Assembly: GCA_016617855.1 (NCBI GenBank)
Contig: JAECUM010006796.1
Location: 1 to 64,000 of the forward strand
DNA length: 64,000 nucleotides
Direction: 5' to 3'
Source: Megalonaias nervosa
Lineage: Eukaryota > Mollusca > Bivalvia > Unionida > Unionidae
In this document: piece after piece, positions 1 through 10,682 of the stretch
How the letters are laid out: each line of letters begins with the position of its first letter
How positions within the stretch are numbered: the stretch's first letter is position 1
The notes under the pieces: model-generated
Seen by the model: only the letters and a program-made list of their open reading frames with translations
The model's database searches: none
Told to the model about the DNA's origin: nothing
Program-made: the position numbers and the translations under genes

Positions 1-241
1 AGTGGTCTAAAGCGCTCACCGTTACGGATCACTGCCACCTCACCTCAGTTTGCGTGGGTTCGAGTCTCAGGCTCAGCCAATGTGGGTATGTGAGAAAGCT
101 TGCTGGTAACTTCTCGTGGGTCGGTGGTTCTTTCCAGGGTTTTCCCGGGTTCTTCCTCCACCATTAATACTGGTTGCCATGTATAGCCTATCTTGTGTTG
201 AAAAATGGCATTAAACACTATAACAACATCAACAACAACTG
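1..241 (+). mobile_element. tRNA-derived SINE (family 1), cut by window start
   Basis: This is the first of nine copies of one SINE family here. The tRNA-like head retains part of an A-box (agtggtctaaagcg) and a B-box-like gcgtgggttcgagtct. The body contains tgtgggtatgtgagaaagc and ccatgtatagcctat, and the tail is an irregular (AAC)n run. The copy lacks only the first few bases of the head because the window begins inside it. The head is typical of RNA polymerase III SINEs that move with LINE machinery; that mechanism is known for such elements and is not shown by this copy alone. Confidence 0.85.
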
Positions 242-263
242 AGTATCCAATTATTCAATGCCA

Positions 264-1525
264 TTTTATATTCACTTTTTGGTATGTTGTTCACACACTG
301 AAAAACTACATATTCAACCACAAGGTAACTTACAAATTGCCTCAATTCAGCCAAAAATCATTTGGAGCTAAATCAGGGCAGTATGGAGAATGTGGCAAAG
401 TGTGGATGCTGTGCTACTATGATGGTGGATTTAAGTGTTGGTGGTTGTCATGGAGTAGATGGAGACCTTAAGTACTGGTGTTGAGACAGGTGGTTTGGTA
501 ATGTTCCACAACTTTTGGCAACACTGTAGAGGCATATAATGACAGTGACACTAGAAGAGTCAGGCACATGTTGTTGTTGTTGTTGTAGGGCTTAACGCCA
601 TTTTTCAGCACACGATAGGCTATACATGGCGGCCAGTATTATTGGTGGAGGAAGAACCTGGGAAAACCCCGGAAAGAACCACCGACCCACGAGAAGCTAC
701 TGGCAAGCTTTCTCACATATCTACATTGGCGGAATCCGAGACTCGAACCCACGCAGACAGAGGTCAGGCACATGTACTGGGATGAACAGTACTTTTACAT
801 TAAAAACAAAATGTTCATGAAGCTCTCTCAACAGTCCAATAACATTGAGTGATTTGTAGTTTCTGCCTGTTTTCTCTGATCCAAAGTATATTATTTTCTC
901 TTGAGTCAGATTAAAAAATAGTCTGTGCATGTTTAATCACCTGTGGCAATATCATTAAAACATCTCTGATCACTCTTTGAACATTTGGCAAGTAGCTGTT
1001 TGGTGATTCAAAGAGAGTTTTTTTTATCAGCCATCAAGAAATGCAGAACCTATCTGAAACAAACACTTCTGAGCTTCACCTGATTCTTTAATATATTAAA
1101 AAACAGCTGATAAAAATTAATGCTTGTTATAAGAGATATATGTTCCACTGTGTATCAAGCATCTTCATCAATTGCTTCCTGCTCACCAAATGCAGACACA
1201 AGTTTTCTATGGTCCTTCCCTAATTCTTGACCTGTTTTAAAATAATGAATTCATCTCAAAATTGTAGGATGTGATAGGGAATTGTATCTGGAAACTTAAT
1301 CCAAGTCAGCCTTAATATCAGTGGGATATCACTCTGACAGCACCCCAGTTTTACAGTATACACTTTGTACAGTTGCAAGATTGTTCTGCTCTGACATTTA
1401 TATATCACTGTCATTTACTTGTGTCTTGTTACACTCATATATCTGCATCTGTCTGCTCTACTGCATTTTATTGAACATTATTTTGTCTGCAGATTGGCAT
1501 TAACTTTACTGACAGGTTCTAAGAA
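264..1525. repeat. Old duplicated block, copy 1 (partner at 28.4-29.4 kb)
   Basis: Ordered stretches match 28424-29376, for example ttcactttttggtatgttgt, ccactgtgtatcaagcatc, catatatctgca and actgacaggttc, with many substitutions and indels between them. Two SINEs (571-762 and 1526-1770) have since landed in or beside this copy but not at the matching places in the partner. It could be an old segmental duplication or two members of an unnamed dispersed repeat. No credible coding frame is seen. Confidence 0.6.
571..762 (-). mobile_element. SINE family 1, 5'-truncated, with target-site duplication
   Basis: The element is inverted: it starts with a (TTG)n run (the tail) and ends inside the tRNA-like head, which is truncated. 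It is flanked by a perfect 12-bp duplication, GTCAGGCACATG, at 559-570 and 763-774. Truncation at the 5' end together with a target duplication is the signature of target-primed reverse transcription. Confidence 0.9.
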
Positions 1526-1770
1526 CTCGGGTGCCCAAGCGGTCTAAAGCACTCACTTTTACTGATCACTACCACCTCACCTCTGTTCAAGTAGGTTCAA
1601 GTCTCAGGCTCAGCCAATGTGGGTATGTGAAAAAGTGTGCCTGTAGCTTCCTTTGGGTAAGTGGTTCTTTCCTGGGTTTTCCCACGTTCTTCCACCATCA
1701 GATATACTGGCTGCCATGTATAGCCTATCATGTGCTGAAAAATGGCATTTAGCCCACAACAAAAACAACA
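1526..1770 (+). mobile_element. SINE family 1, nearly full length, with target-site duplication
   Basis: A head with gtgcccaagcggtctaaagc and a B-box-like gtaggttcaagtctc is followed by the family body and an (AAC)-rich tail. The flanks are ACAGGTTCtAAGAA (1512-1525) and ACAGGTTCaAAGAA (1771-1784), a 14-bp duplication with one mismatch. The same 14 bases occur once, without a SINE, at 29363-29376 in the duplicated partner block, which is therefore an empty site. Confidence 0.9.
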
Positions 1771-1826
1771 ACAGGTTCAAAGAAACATAAATTTTATGAC
1801 AAAAACAGAATTTTTGAATACCCTTC

Positions 1827-1881
1827 ACACACACACACACACACAAACACACAAACACACACATGCACGCACGCACACACA
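1827..1881. repeat. (CA)n microsatellite
   Basis: An interrupted run of CA dinucleotides with some CACG variants, just after a SINE. Confidence 0.9.
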
Positions 1882-1899
1882 CGGACTGTGTGATTCTCA

Positions 1900-4200
1900 G
1901 AATATCAGTAGCTACATGTACGAAAAGGAGTTTGTGAAACTGATGCACGCATGATTCATTTCAGTGTTTGAGCTACTTGTATTGATTAGTGCATCCTTCT
2001 ATTATAGAGAGATTTTGGGATAATGCACTGATGCCTGGATAAAGTGTTGGCAATATACTCATTTTGTACCCCTGCAGTACTGAGTTTGACTCCCAGAACT
2101 GAAATGTACCCGGTATGTAGTTCCCATCCAAGGTCAGTAGTAACCCACCTCCATCCTCCAAGTTCTTTATTTCCTCAAACAACCATCTCACACAAAAATC
2201 TCCATGAGGATATAAATAATTTCGTCATAACTGATGCCATTCCTTGTATTGCATTAATGAACTTGTTCATTTGACCAGTTGATCTGTTCTGTAGTTACCC
2301 CTATAGCTCCTAATAGTATTTCCCTAATGGTATTTCTCTCACTGTAAAACCAGGGAGCCAAATTAATAAATTTGTTAAAATGTAGGCACCAAGTATTAAT
2401 ATCAGTAAGGGTGGATATTACCAGAATTTTCATATTATGATATCTTGCTATACAGAACATTATATTGTGATAAATATTGGAATATACTGGGAAAAAGCTG
2501 TAAAAGGTGGGGAAAAAAGTATTAAAGAGTACAGAGCAAGTTAAAGTTTCATATACACGTAACTTTAATTTTTTAAAATCTATTAAAGCGAACAATGAAA
2601 CCCGCTTACATGTGAATGAGCCTGAGTTACATGATAAAGGATAATCTTCAATTTTGCATCTTCCCAACTCTGGTCACATGTAGTACATGCAAGAAGAGCT
2701 AAAACCATCATTTGTTTTCTATTTTTATGTCAGCAAATTGAGAGTTGAATTGGGAGCTCCAGTAGGTGGTGAAAGGAAGAACACATCATTGCATCTACAG
2801 TACAATCAGAAGAACACCCCTTGCAGTCCAATATGGATGTGGTCTGTCATCATTAGTAATTTCATCAACTATAAAAAATGCAGTGTATCCCTACCATGCC
2901 TAGCATGTCCAAGTCATTAATTTGTGAATAGATTCAATAGCTGATGTTATTAAGACATGGTATTATTACCCCCCAAAAATAGCTCATATACATAATTATG
3001 ATGGAAAATGCCAACAGAAGCATGTACAGAATTACATAATGTCGGCAAATGTGGGCAGTTAAGTTCATTGTCCCATCCACAAACTTCACCTCTGAATTGC
3101 ATTTCCATCAAATGACAAGGTTATCTATGAAATGCATATCTTTCTTGGAGGATTTTCTTTTAAAAAACATTGCCAGAAGAGTGATTTTGCCTTTTGGCAT
3201 CAGCTTATACAAGATTTCAGGCTTCTTGACTGCCACGTGGGAGATAAAGTGCAGTTCAACTATTTTCTCGGCAGACAAATCTTTCAGAAATTGGTGCATG
3301 CATGTTGTGTTAGAACAAAAGATACTAAAACTGACAAAAATTTAAAATGAAACAAAATAAGGCTTAAGATGAAATTTTAGTTGAATAGTAATTTTAGAAA
3401 TAACACAAATACTGGTTCATTTGGCAACATGCTATGGTACTTGTACCGACCAGATCTGTACTACAATATACCAATATACTGGTTAAACCAATAACTCCTA
3501 ATTATTAGATAAAGATACCTTAGTAAATATTTGTCAAATTTTGATAACAAATGTGGAACAGGACTATTGTTGAACATGGACTTATCATGAGGTAAAGATG
3601 GTAAACATGGAAAAAGCTCATCCTCAAACATGGACTAATAAAAGCAGAACAGACTTATCATCAAGCACTGACTCATTATCAGTTAAATATGGTCAATGTA
3701 CAACAGGCTTCTGATCAAGCATGGAATTAACTTCAAATAAATATGGTTAATGTGGAACAGACTTCTCATCAAACATGGATTTATCACCAGATAAATATGG
3801 TTAATGTGGAACAGACTTCTCAATAAGCATAAACTTATCATCAGGTAAACATGGTAAATGATAAATTTAATTATGAAATAGCACTGGTATTATGTCTTGG
3901 AAGACAACATCATTAAAAGACAATACAGCATTTAATTCCTTTATTTTACTACCTTTCTTTAAAAATTATTAAGAAAGTGTGATGATTCAGAATTCATGAA
4001 GGTGGATTAGGTCCATATAAACCAAACGTTTTCACCTACCTGAAATGGGGTCATCATTGGACTCATTTGTTATGACTGAGAGTAATTTGGTTTAGTTGTA
4101 ATACCTATTTTTTAATTCATGTGAAATAAATTAAGTTTCAACTATCCTTCTACTAATAAGAAACACCAACAAAATCTCCTAAAGCTAAAAAGGAATTGCT
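1900..4200. other. Non-coding stretch left of the last recognised exon
   Basis: AT-rich sequence that should hold intron, and perhaps further 3' exons, of the minus-strand gene. I could not identify an acceptor in phase 1 followed by a convincing coding frame. Around 3050-3345 three overlapping frames are open on both strands, but none has recognisable protein character. A degenerate tandem repeat lies at 3545-3855. Confidence 0.5.
3545..3855. repeat. Degenerate minisatellite, unit about 54 bp
   Basis: Repeated blocks contain atggttaatgtggaacag followed by acttctcatcaa and a variant of atggatttatcacc. The copies nearest 3740-3830 are the best conserved and the outer ones have decayed. Confidence 0.7.
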
Positions 4201-4209
4201 AATACGTAC

Positions 4210-4343
4210 CAAGCTTCTTGGCATGCTCCTCCCTGAACTTGCTTAGTTTCTCATTCAGATCCCTAACTTCCTCCTGCAGGGCAATGTACTCTAACTCCTG
4301 TTGCCGCAACTCCTCCAACAGCTTGTAGTTTGCCTTCTCAAGA
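4210..4343 (-). CDS. Coiled-coil exon (sixth coding exon seen) of the minus-strand scaffold gene
   Basis: The exon follows an acceptor read as gtattcaag on the minus strand and ends at the donor CTTG|GTACGT. It enters in phase 2, completing a Ser codon begun by the exon at 7259-6332, and leaves in phase 1. It encodes about 44 residues beginning LEKANYKLLEELRQQE, with leucines and other hydrophobics at heptad spacing among E, K, R and Q, so it is almost certainly coiled coil. No stop codon occurs before the donor, which means the protein continues to the left. The matching odd phase (2) at both ends of the 4344-6331 intron strongly supports joining these two exons. Partner and function are unknown. 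Confidence 0.82.
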
Positions 4344-4936
4344 CTTGAATACAAAAATAATGGAGCCTGTCTTAACAAAGCAACCCTCAAAATTGGTCTC
4401 TGAAGACAGGTGGTCCTTTATTACAAATTATTTTTACCATTGAAGGTATCAAATTTTGAGGTTACTTAAGACATGTCTGTCTTTAAAAGGGGACTTTTAT
4501 CACATGTTCAAATATTCTGTAATTTCAGTTTCAAACAATTTCTGCAAATCATTGTGGTTTTAAAAAGATCACCAAAAATGAAATATTATATGCCCACTAC
4601 CTGGTAAGTAGCATTATTATATTTCTTTTATATTAAACCCTCTACCACTGGCTGGATACTACATATCACTTGTTTAACATGTGTACTATGTCACTATGAT
4701 AACTACATTTTCTGCCTAGAAACAGCAAATGATGTGATCCACTTTAACAATATGTCTCTTTCTTGTCATAAATGCATCCAATCCACATAATTCGGTTAAT
4801 GTAAAAGACACCAAAAGAAGTTATTTTACAGGAGCCATTTACCTTCTTTCAGTCTTCGTGACCACGGCCTTTAACCTATTGACCCCAAAATCAATAGGTG
4901 CCTTTCTTTTCTCAAATGCATGTCATCCAAATTGTT

Positions 4937-5055
4937 GTTGTTGTTGTTGTTGTTATAGGGTTTAACGCCATTTTTCAGCACAAGATAGGCTATACATGGC
5001 GGCCAGTATTAATGGTGGAGGAAGAACCCTGGAAAATCCCGGGAAGAACCACCGA
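4937..5055 (-). mobile_element. SINE family 1, strongly 5'-truncated
   Basis: Only the tail half remains: (TTG)n, then the inverted family body with cgccatttttcagcaca and tatacatggcggccagta. It is flanked by the 13-bp duplication CATCCAAATTGTT at 4924-4936 and 5056-5068. It lies in the intron in the same transcriptional direction as the host gene. Confidence 0.88.
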
Positions 5056-5199
5056 CATCCAAATTGTTTGGTTATGGTTTGTGGCATTGGATGTGAGTTA
5101 CTCTGTGAAAACCACTTTCCTTCTATGAGTCCCTTTGACTCTTGAGTTTTGGTCTTTTAATTCCCAAATTAATATTTGTCTTCCTTATCTTAAATATGA

Positions 5200-5770
5200 A
5201 CCATCTATAAAATTTAGTCAAGGCATGTGATACTGAACTTAATTTCTGTGGAAATACTTTTTCCTTCATTTAGTCCATGTGACCTTGAACTTTTGGCCTC
5301 CAAAAGGAAAACATCTTCTTTGTCTCAAATAAAAACCATTCACAAAGATTGGTCAAAGCAGGTAATAAAGATCTCAAGATATCATGCAGAAACAGTTTAC
5401 CTTTAACATTTATTATGACCTTAACCTTTAGACCCCAAAATCAATATGTGCCCTTCTTATATGAAATGCAAGGTCATTTCCAAAATTTGGTCAAGGTTTT
5501 TGATATGCAAGTCAAATTATTGTATGGGAAAAGCTGTCCTTTCAGTCTGTGACCTTGGATTAGGCATTTCAAAAGTCTGATCAAGGTATTTGGTATGCAA
5601 GTCAAATTACTGTATGGGAAAAGCTGACCTTCTTTCAGTCTGTGACCTTGACTTAGCCATTCCCAAAGTTTGGTCAAGGTATTTGGTACTATGTCAAATT
5701 ACTGTATGGAAAATGCTGTCCTTCTTTTAGTCTGTAACCTTGACCTTTGACATTCAAACCTAAAAGTGAT
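5200..5770. repeat. Dispersed 'gaccttgacctttga' repeat with three units of about 110 bp
   Basis: Three blocks each contain ggtcaaggtatttggtat or a variant, tcaaattactgtatgg and a cttcagtctgtgaccttg-type segment. Similar sequence recurs near 16110-16920 and 56340-56660. Such blocks are common in bivalve genomes as far as I know; the sequence here shows only that they are dispersed and internally repeated. Confidence 0.65.
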
Positions 5771-6331
5771 AATTTCTTCCATTCCCTAAATTTACTTGTA
5801 ACGTTCTGTAACAGTAAATAGTGAAGACTTTGAGTTATTGTGCAAAAATCGAAATAGGAAACAGATGGACAAACAGACATAATAACATGACGAGCTCTGC
5901 CTTATGGAATGCATATAAAAAGAAAGATTGTTTGTTATATTTTTTACACACTCTTTTCATTGCAAATATCAAATCTAAGTTACCTTATTTTGTCATTAAG
6001 ATTAAAGATCATACTTGTTAGAGATTAATGTAGCTTAATGGTATAATAATGGTGGTATAATAATGGTATTAAATTGTTCTATTTAAAACCTGGGTGCCTA
6101 CATAAATTGCAATATATTTTTTATTGTTTTGTCAAATGTTTTCTCATATGGAAATCCAGTATTTTATGTATGAACATTATTTTTTGCCACCTATTCAAAA
6201 AGTTCTGCTGCTTGTCCAAATTTAAGCAAAAACAAAGGTACATGCAAGACCCTATCAATGCAATTACATAGTTTATGCAAATCTAATAAATAACACTGCT
6301 TATTGCAAACAATACATGTTTTATTACCTAC

Positions 6332-7259
6332 CTAGAAATGTTAGACTGTGTCATACTCTCCACAGTGTCGATTGTGGTGTCATCCAGAGAACTGTCATCT
6401 GAACACCTTGTTGCTGGGGAAACCTCCTCAGGGGAATCTATGCATGGAATTAGGGTCAAAGGTGGTGGCTTTTGACCTCTGACCTTAGCTGGTTTGGGTA
6501 CATCTTTGGCTGGTTCATCTAGGATGAATAAATTATCATCACTTTCATCACTAGTCTTTCTTTCCTGTTCATCTCTCTGTTCCACTTTTCTCTCTTTCTC
6601 AGCACCATTGTCCATTTTCAAAATGGATGCTGCATTCCGATACTCTTTTGCAAATTGCTGACTTCTTTGCTGAGCTTCAATGTACATAGCTGTGGACAAT
6701 GCACGACCCCTTCTCATCTCCCATTCATGAAGCTTCCTGGCAAAATCTGATGTGACTTTATATTCTGTTAAAGGACTGAGGATTGGATTCTTGTACTTGC
6801 TCTCCATGTCAGGTTGGCTAAGCCGACCCTTCATCTTCTCAATCTTGGCCTCACGTTCCAAGGCTTTCAGTCTTTCCTTCTCAATACGTATTCTCTCTTT
6901 TTCAAGCTTGTGCTCTTCCCGTTCCACTCTTTGTAGCTCACGCTCACGCATCTTTTCCAATTTCTCTCTCTCCTTCTCCTCTTTTGACTTCTTGCTCTTT
7001 TGCCGATCTCTGGTGACATGGGAGGAACTCTCTTTAGTTTCAAGCGATTGAGCTGTGTCCCGTCTGTACTTCCTACGCTCCCAGTCCTGCATTTTCCTGC
7101 TAAAGCTGTCAGTCAATTTCCTCTGCATCTCCTCAACATTGATGGATTGGCTGCGTTGTTCTGGTGGAGTAGTAATTTCATCCATTGATTCCTCTGAGGA
7201 ACTTTCTCCATCCTGTTCCATTTGACCATCCCTCCTCTTCTTGCCTGGAGAACCCATGC
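6332..7259 (-). CDS. Large charged exon (fifth coding exon) with two F-x-[RK]-K-x-x-[ED]-W-E motifs
   Basis: The exon opens after the acceptor ggtaatttcag (phase 1) and ends at TTCTAG|GTAGGT (phase 2), giving about 309 residues. It begins GMGSPGKKRRDG, followed by an acidic Ser/Glu stretch. The first motif, FSRKMQDWERRK, lies about 55 residues in. A long E/R/K-rich segment (roughly residues 90-155 of the exon) looks like a charged single helix or coiled coil. The second motif, FARKLHEWEMRRG, lies near residue 175, followed by a Gln-rich stretch, an acidic stretch (SDESDDNLFILDEP) and a Ser/Asp/Thr-rich end. Reading past the donor meets TAG at once, so an unspliced form would stop here. The motif is shared with the exons at 17.7 and 18.5 kb, which ties this exon to them. 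No enzymatic domain is visible. Family unknown to me. Confidence 0.9.
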
Positions 7260-9201
7260 CTGAAATTACCAAAATAATATTCTTACCTGTTTGAATGTGC
7301 AATCTTCAACAAATGCCACTTTAAACAAAAGATTTAAAATCAAAGTTCATCTTACGTACTTTCATGCTTTATGGGAAACTAATAGGTGCTGAAACAACAA
7401 GGGCTGAATTTCATTTTTACTGCATGGTAACTCGAAAGATAGGAATGGTAAATATACCAATCTGAACGATTAAATACTGATTAAGCATTGTAACAACATA
7501 TATAACTAATTAACAGAAAGGCTAGTATTAATTAGTTACTGAAATATGTCCCAGTTGGCTCTATCTAGCAGAATCTTCACCACACACCACAGAGAAAAAA
7601 AAAAAAAAAGAGATCATCATGCCACATGAATCTTTAGATGGTTCCTTTTGTTGAAAAAACCCACCCAAAACCAATACAGGTTTGGGGGCTGATTTACTGG
7701 ACTACCATACCGATGTGCTAAAGTATATATTTTTACATTCAGGATTAAAAAATATATGCTGCATGAAAATGCCTGAAGTAAAAGACACTGACATACATTT
7801 ACATATGAACATTATGAATCAGTTGGAGTTGAATTCAATTCCTTCTGGAGTACACAAAATTCTCACTACTTCAGCTATATTCCATACTAAAATGGTCAAG
7901 ATCCAAATAAAACCAGCAACTGGCAATAATCAAATAATGTCAACTGACTGCATGTTGCTACAAAACAGCTCTCATCAAGTCAAAAATGCAATCAAACACT
8001 TTCTGGTAGACAAATCTTTTCCTGACCTCCAGTCTGGTTTCCAATTTTGTTTTAGATTTTTCCAATTACTTCTTTTGAAAAATGCTCAGATTGATGCTTT
8101 AGAATCTTATTTCTCTTTATCCTTAAGAAAAGTGTGCAGAAAAGTGTAATTATAGTACCAGTCAAATCTCAGTTAACATGTGAATGGAATATACCAGTCA
8201 AATCTCAGATAACAAGTGAACAATTTCCTTTGTCTGACCAATAATTTCAAGGAAAGCATATCAAGTTTAGTGACTGGAACTTGATGCTGAGCCAATAGAG
8301 ATTAGACAATGCTGCCAAACAAGGTAAATGTCAAGTATAATCAATTGCCTTCTTTTAGATGGTAAACAAGTAATCAATAGAAAACCTCCTTATGAAGATG
8401 TACACAATGATTCCTGTGTCCATAACATCAGACTCCATCAGATTACAAAGGTCTCTACTCAATGTGAATCATGACAGGATGGGCTGAATCTGACTGTAGA
8501 GTTTCAACAGCACTTTTCAGTATAGGTCTACATTAATAGGATGGCTATAATGTTAAAGCTTTTCGACACAGCCCTTAGTGGGCAGCAGTCTTACATAATA
8601 TATTGATCAAATCAAGAACTTCTGTCTTTGAATCCACTCCATGATGAAGATTAATTGTGACAATACCCAGTACATTCCATCAAACTTGATTAGTGAAATT
8701 TGCATCTTTTTTAGCGATGAACATTAGCTTATAAACTGAATGAAAGTTTATGAAACACTTCAGTATTGTTGTGTTTCAATGTACCCATGATTCTGTTTAA
8801 TTAATTTGTTCTTGCAGATTCTCTCTGCAAGTACATTCAGTTTCTATGTGAATCTGACTTTAGCTTCATGCTGTTGGTTTTATGATGGGGTTCTCTGCAC
8901 AGGTGGTTTATTTTGCTTTTTGAAAATTCTGTATGTTTTAGCCAAGACAGCTGTGTTGTAGATTTCTCTCTTTACAGTATATCACACTTTCAATTTCATT
9001 TATTGCATTACATGCTGTTTTTATTGTAATTGTTATATTTTAGCCATAAAATGTTAAGATTTCTGTGTGCAAGTATATGACAATTTTATCTTTTTGTACA
9101 ACCAGTCACAAAGATCTATGACAACCTAAACCGATACACTATTCTCCATTTACAAAAGTTACACTTTCATGGTACTGAGTATTAGCTATAACATAAGTAT
9201 G

Positions 9202-9497
9202 TTTATCCTCTAAACCATGTATCCATACACTCCTTAACAATTTGTATCCTCTAAACCATGTATCCATACACTCCTTAACAATTTGTATCCTCTAAACCAT
9301 GTATCCATACACTCCTTAACAATTTGTATCCTCTAAACCATGTATCCATACACTCCTTAACAATTTGTATCCTATAAACCATGTATCCATACACTCCTTA
9401 ACAATTTGTATCCTCTAAACCATGTATCCATACACTCCTTAACAATTTGTATCCTCTAAACCATGTATCCATACACTCCTTAACAATTTGTATCCTC
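9202..9497. repeat. 41-bp minisatellite, about 7 copies
   Basis: The unit contains gtatcctctaaaccatgt, then atccatacactccttaac and aattt. Copies are almost identical (one has cctataaacc for cctctaaacc), so the array is young or kept homogeneous. Confidence 0.95.
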
Positions 9498-10333
9498 CTG
9501 GCTGTACTTTTTCCATAGTATACTGTTAAAAAGATGGAATACCATAGAAAACTCTGGAAAACAGTGGAAAAATGAAATATTTTGCAGAATTTATCATGGA
9601 AACCCTGGACATAATCCATACAAAAGGCTGGACATGCCTGGAAAACTATGAACAGTTTGGACTTATAATTTTTTTCAGAATAGAAAATAATTTTTAAAAA
9701 AGTGCGTCAATTTTCAAGATTGGCACTTAGTATTACTTTTTATTTCTCCTGCTCAGCTGAATAGGGTTAGGCACACAGAAAAATCTCAACAATTTTCATA
9801 AGCTTCTTATAAGCTGCACATGAGAACCTTATAACAATGTATGCAAAAATAGGGCAGATTTTGCAAGCTCATGTGTTCATTTTGTAAAATGTTGTAAGCC
9901 ATGGAAAAACTAAACAAATTTTCACACCTGCTGATTTTGGACTTTGAATCCAATCTGACATATAAATTTGTTCAAAGTTGGATTTTCTCACATGAGTGTT
10001 CCACATGAGCAATTTGGACTTAAATATTCTGCGCAAATGTTGAATATCTGGCATGGCATCCAGATTAATGTCAAATAGACATTTCACTGGAGCACAATAT
10101 TACTCATGGACAAGATTCTAATTTTTAAGTGCCCCAGCTGCACAGTGTATTCAATGTATCTTACACAGAGGTATAAAAAAACTGAACAATTCCAAGCAGC
10201 AAATGTACAAGAAAACAACTTGATGTTAACAATGCCCTCAATTTAATTAATGAAGATTATTTTTTTATTTCCAATAATTCCATTTTGTTGTATTTAATAT
10301 TACCATATTTATACATTTCTGAAGGTGGAAATC

Positions 10334-10378
10334 AAAGTGTTTAATAATAATAGTAATAATAAAAATAATAATAATAAA
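10334..10378. repeat. (AAT)n-type microsatellite
   Basis: Imperfect AAT/AAA trinucleotide run. Confidence 0.8.
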
Positions 10379-10627
10379 CTCCATATTTAGAGACTTAAGA
10401 TAAACAAACTAATATGATTTTATTTTCTGCATTATACATTTCCATACAACATCAATACTTAAATAATGAGTATTTTTACACAAGAAGGGGGGGGGGGACA
10501 AAAATCAATCATTATTTCAAAAAAGTCCATTCTTCTGAATCTTTTGCTCTTATCATTATGCATATTAAACCCGTCCCGGTGATTTTTACAGTAAGTGTAT
10601 TTGTGAATAATGTGAAATAGTATCATT

Positions 10628-10682
10628 AATCTTATTATTGTTGTTATTATTATTATTATATTATTATTATTATTATTATTAT
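10628..10682. repeat. (ATT)n microsatellite
   Basis: Runs of ATT with GTT interruptions. It resembles the (ATT)n tail of the LINE at 13.8-15.3 kb, but no LINE body is seen beside it. Confidence 0.85.

Larger units (their letters stand above)
4344..6331. other. Intron of the scaffold gene (2.0 kb)
   Basis: It holds a truncated SINE (4937-5055) and a three-copy repeat of about 110 bp within a 'gaccttgacctttga' block (about 4850-5770). I see no further coding sequence in it. Confidence 0.75.

Noticed and set aside
3049..3350. Three overlapping open frames on both strands, considered as the next exon of the scaffold gene
   Set aside because: Candidate acceptors near 3310-3330 in phase 1 lead quickly to a stop, and no coiled-coil or charged character is seen.
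7682..8149. 155-codon plus frame
   Set aside because: Starts at a non-ATG codon inside an intron, has no recognisable motif, and its composition matches the AT-rich background.
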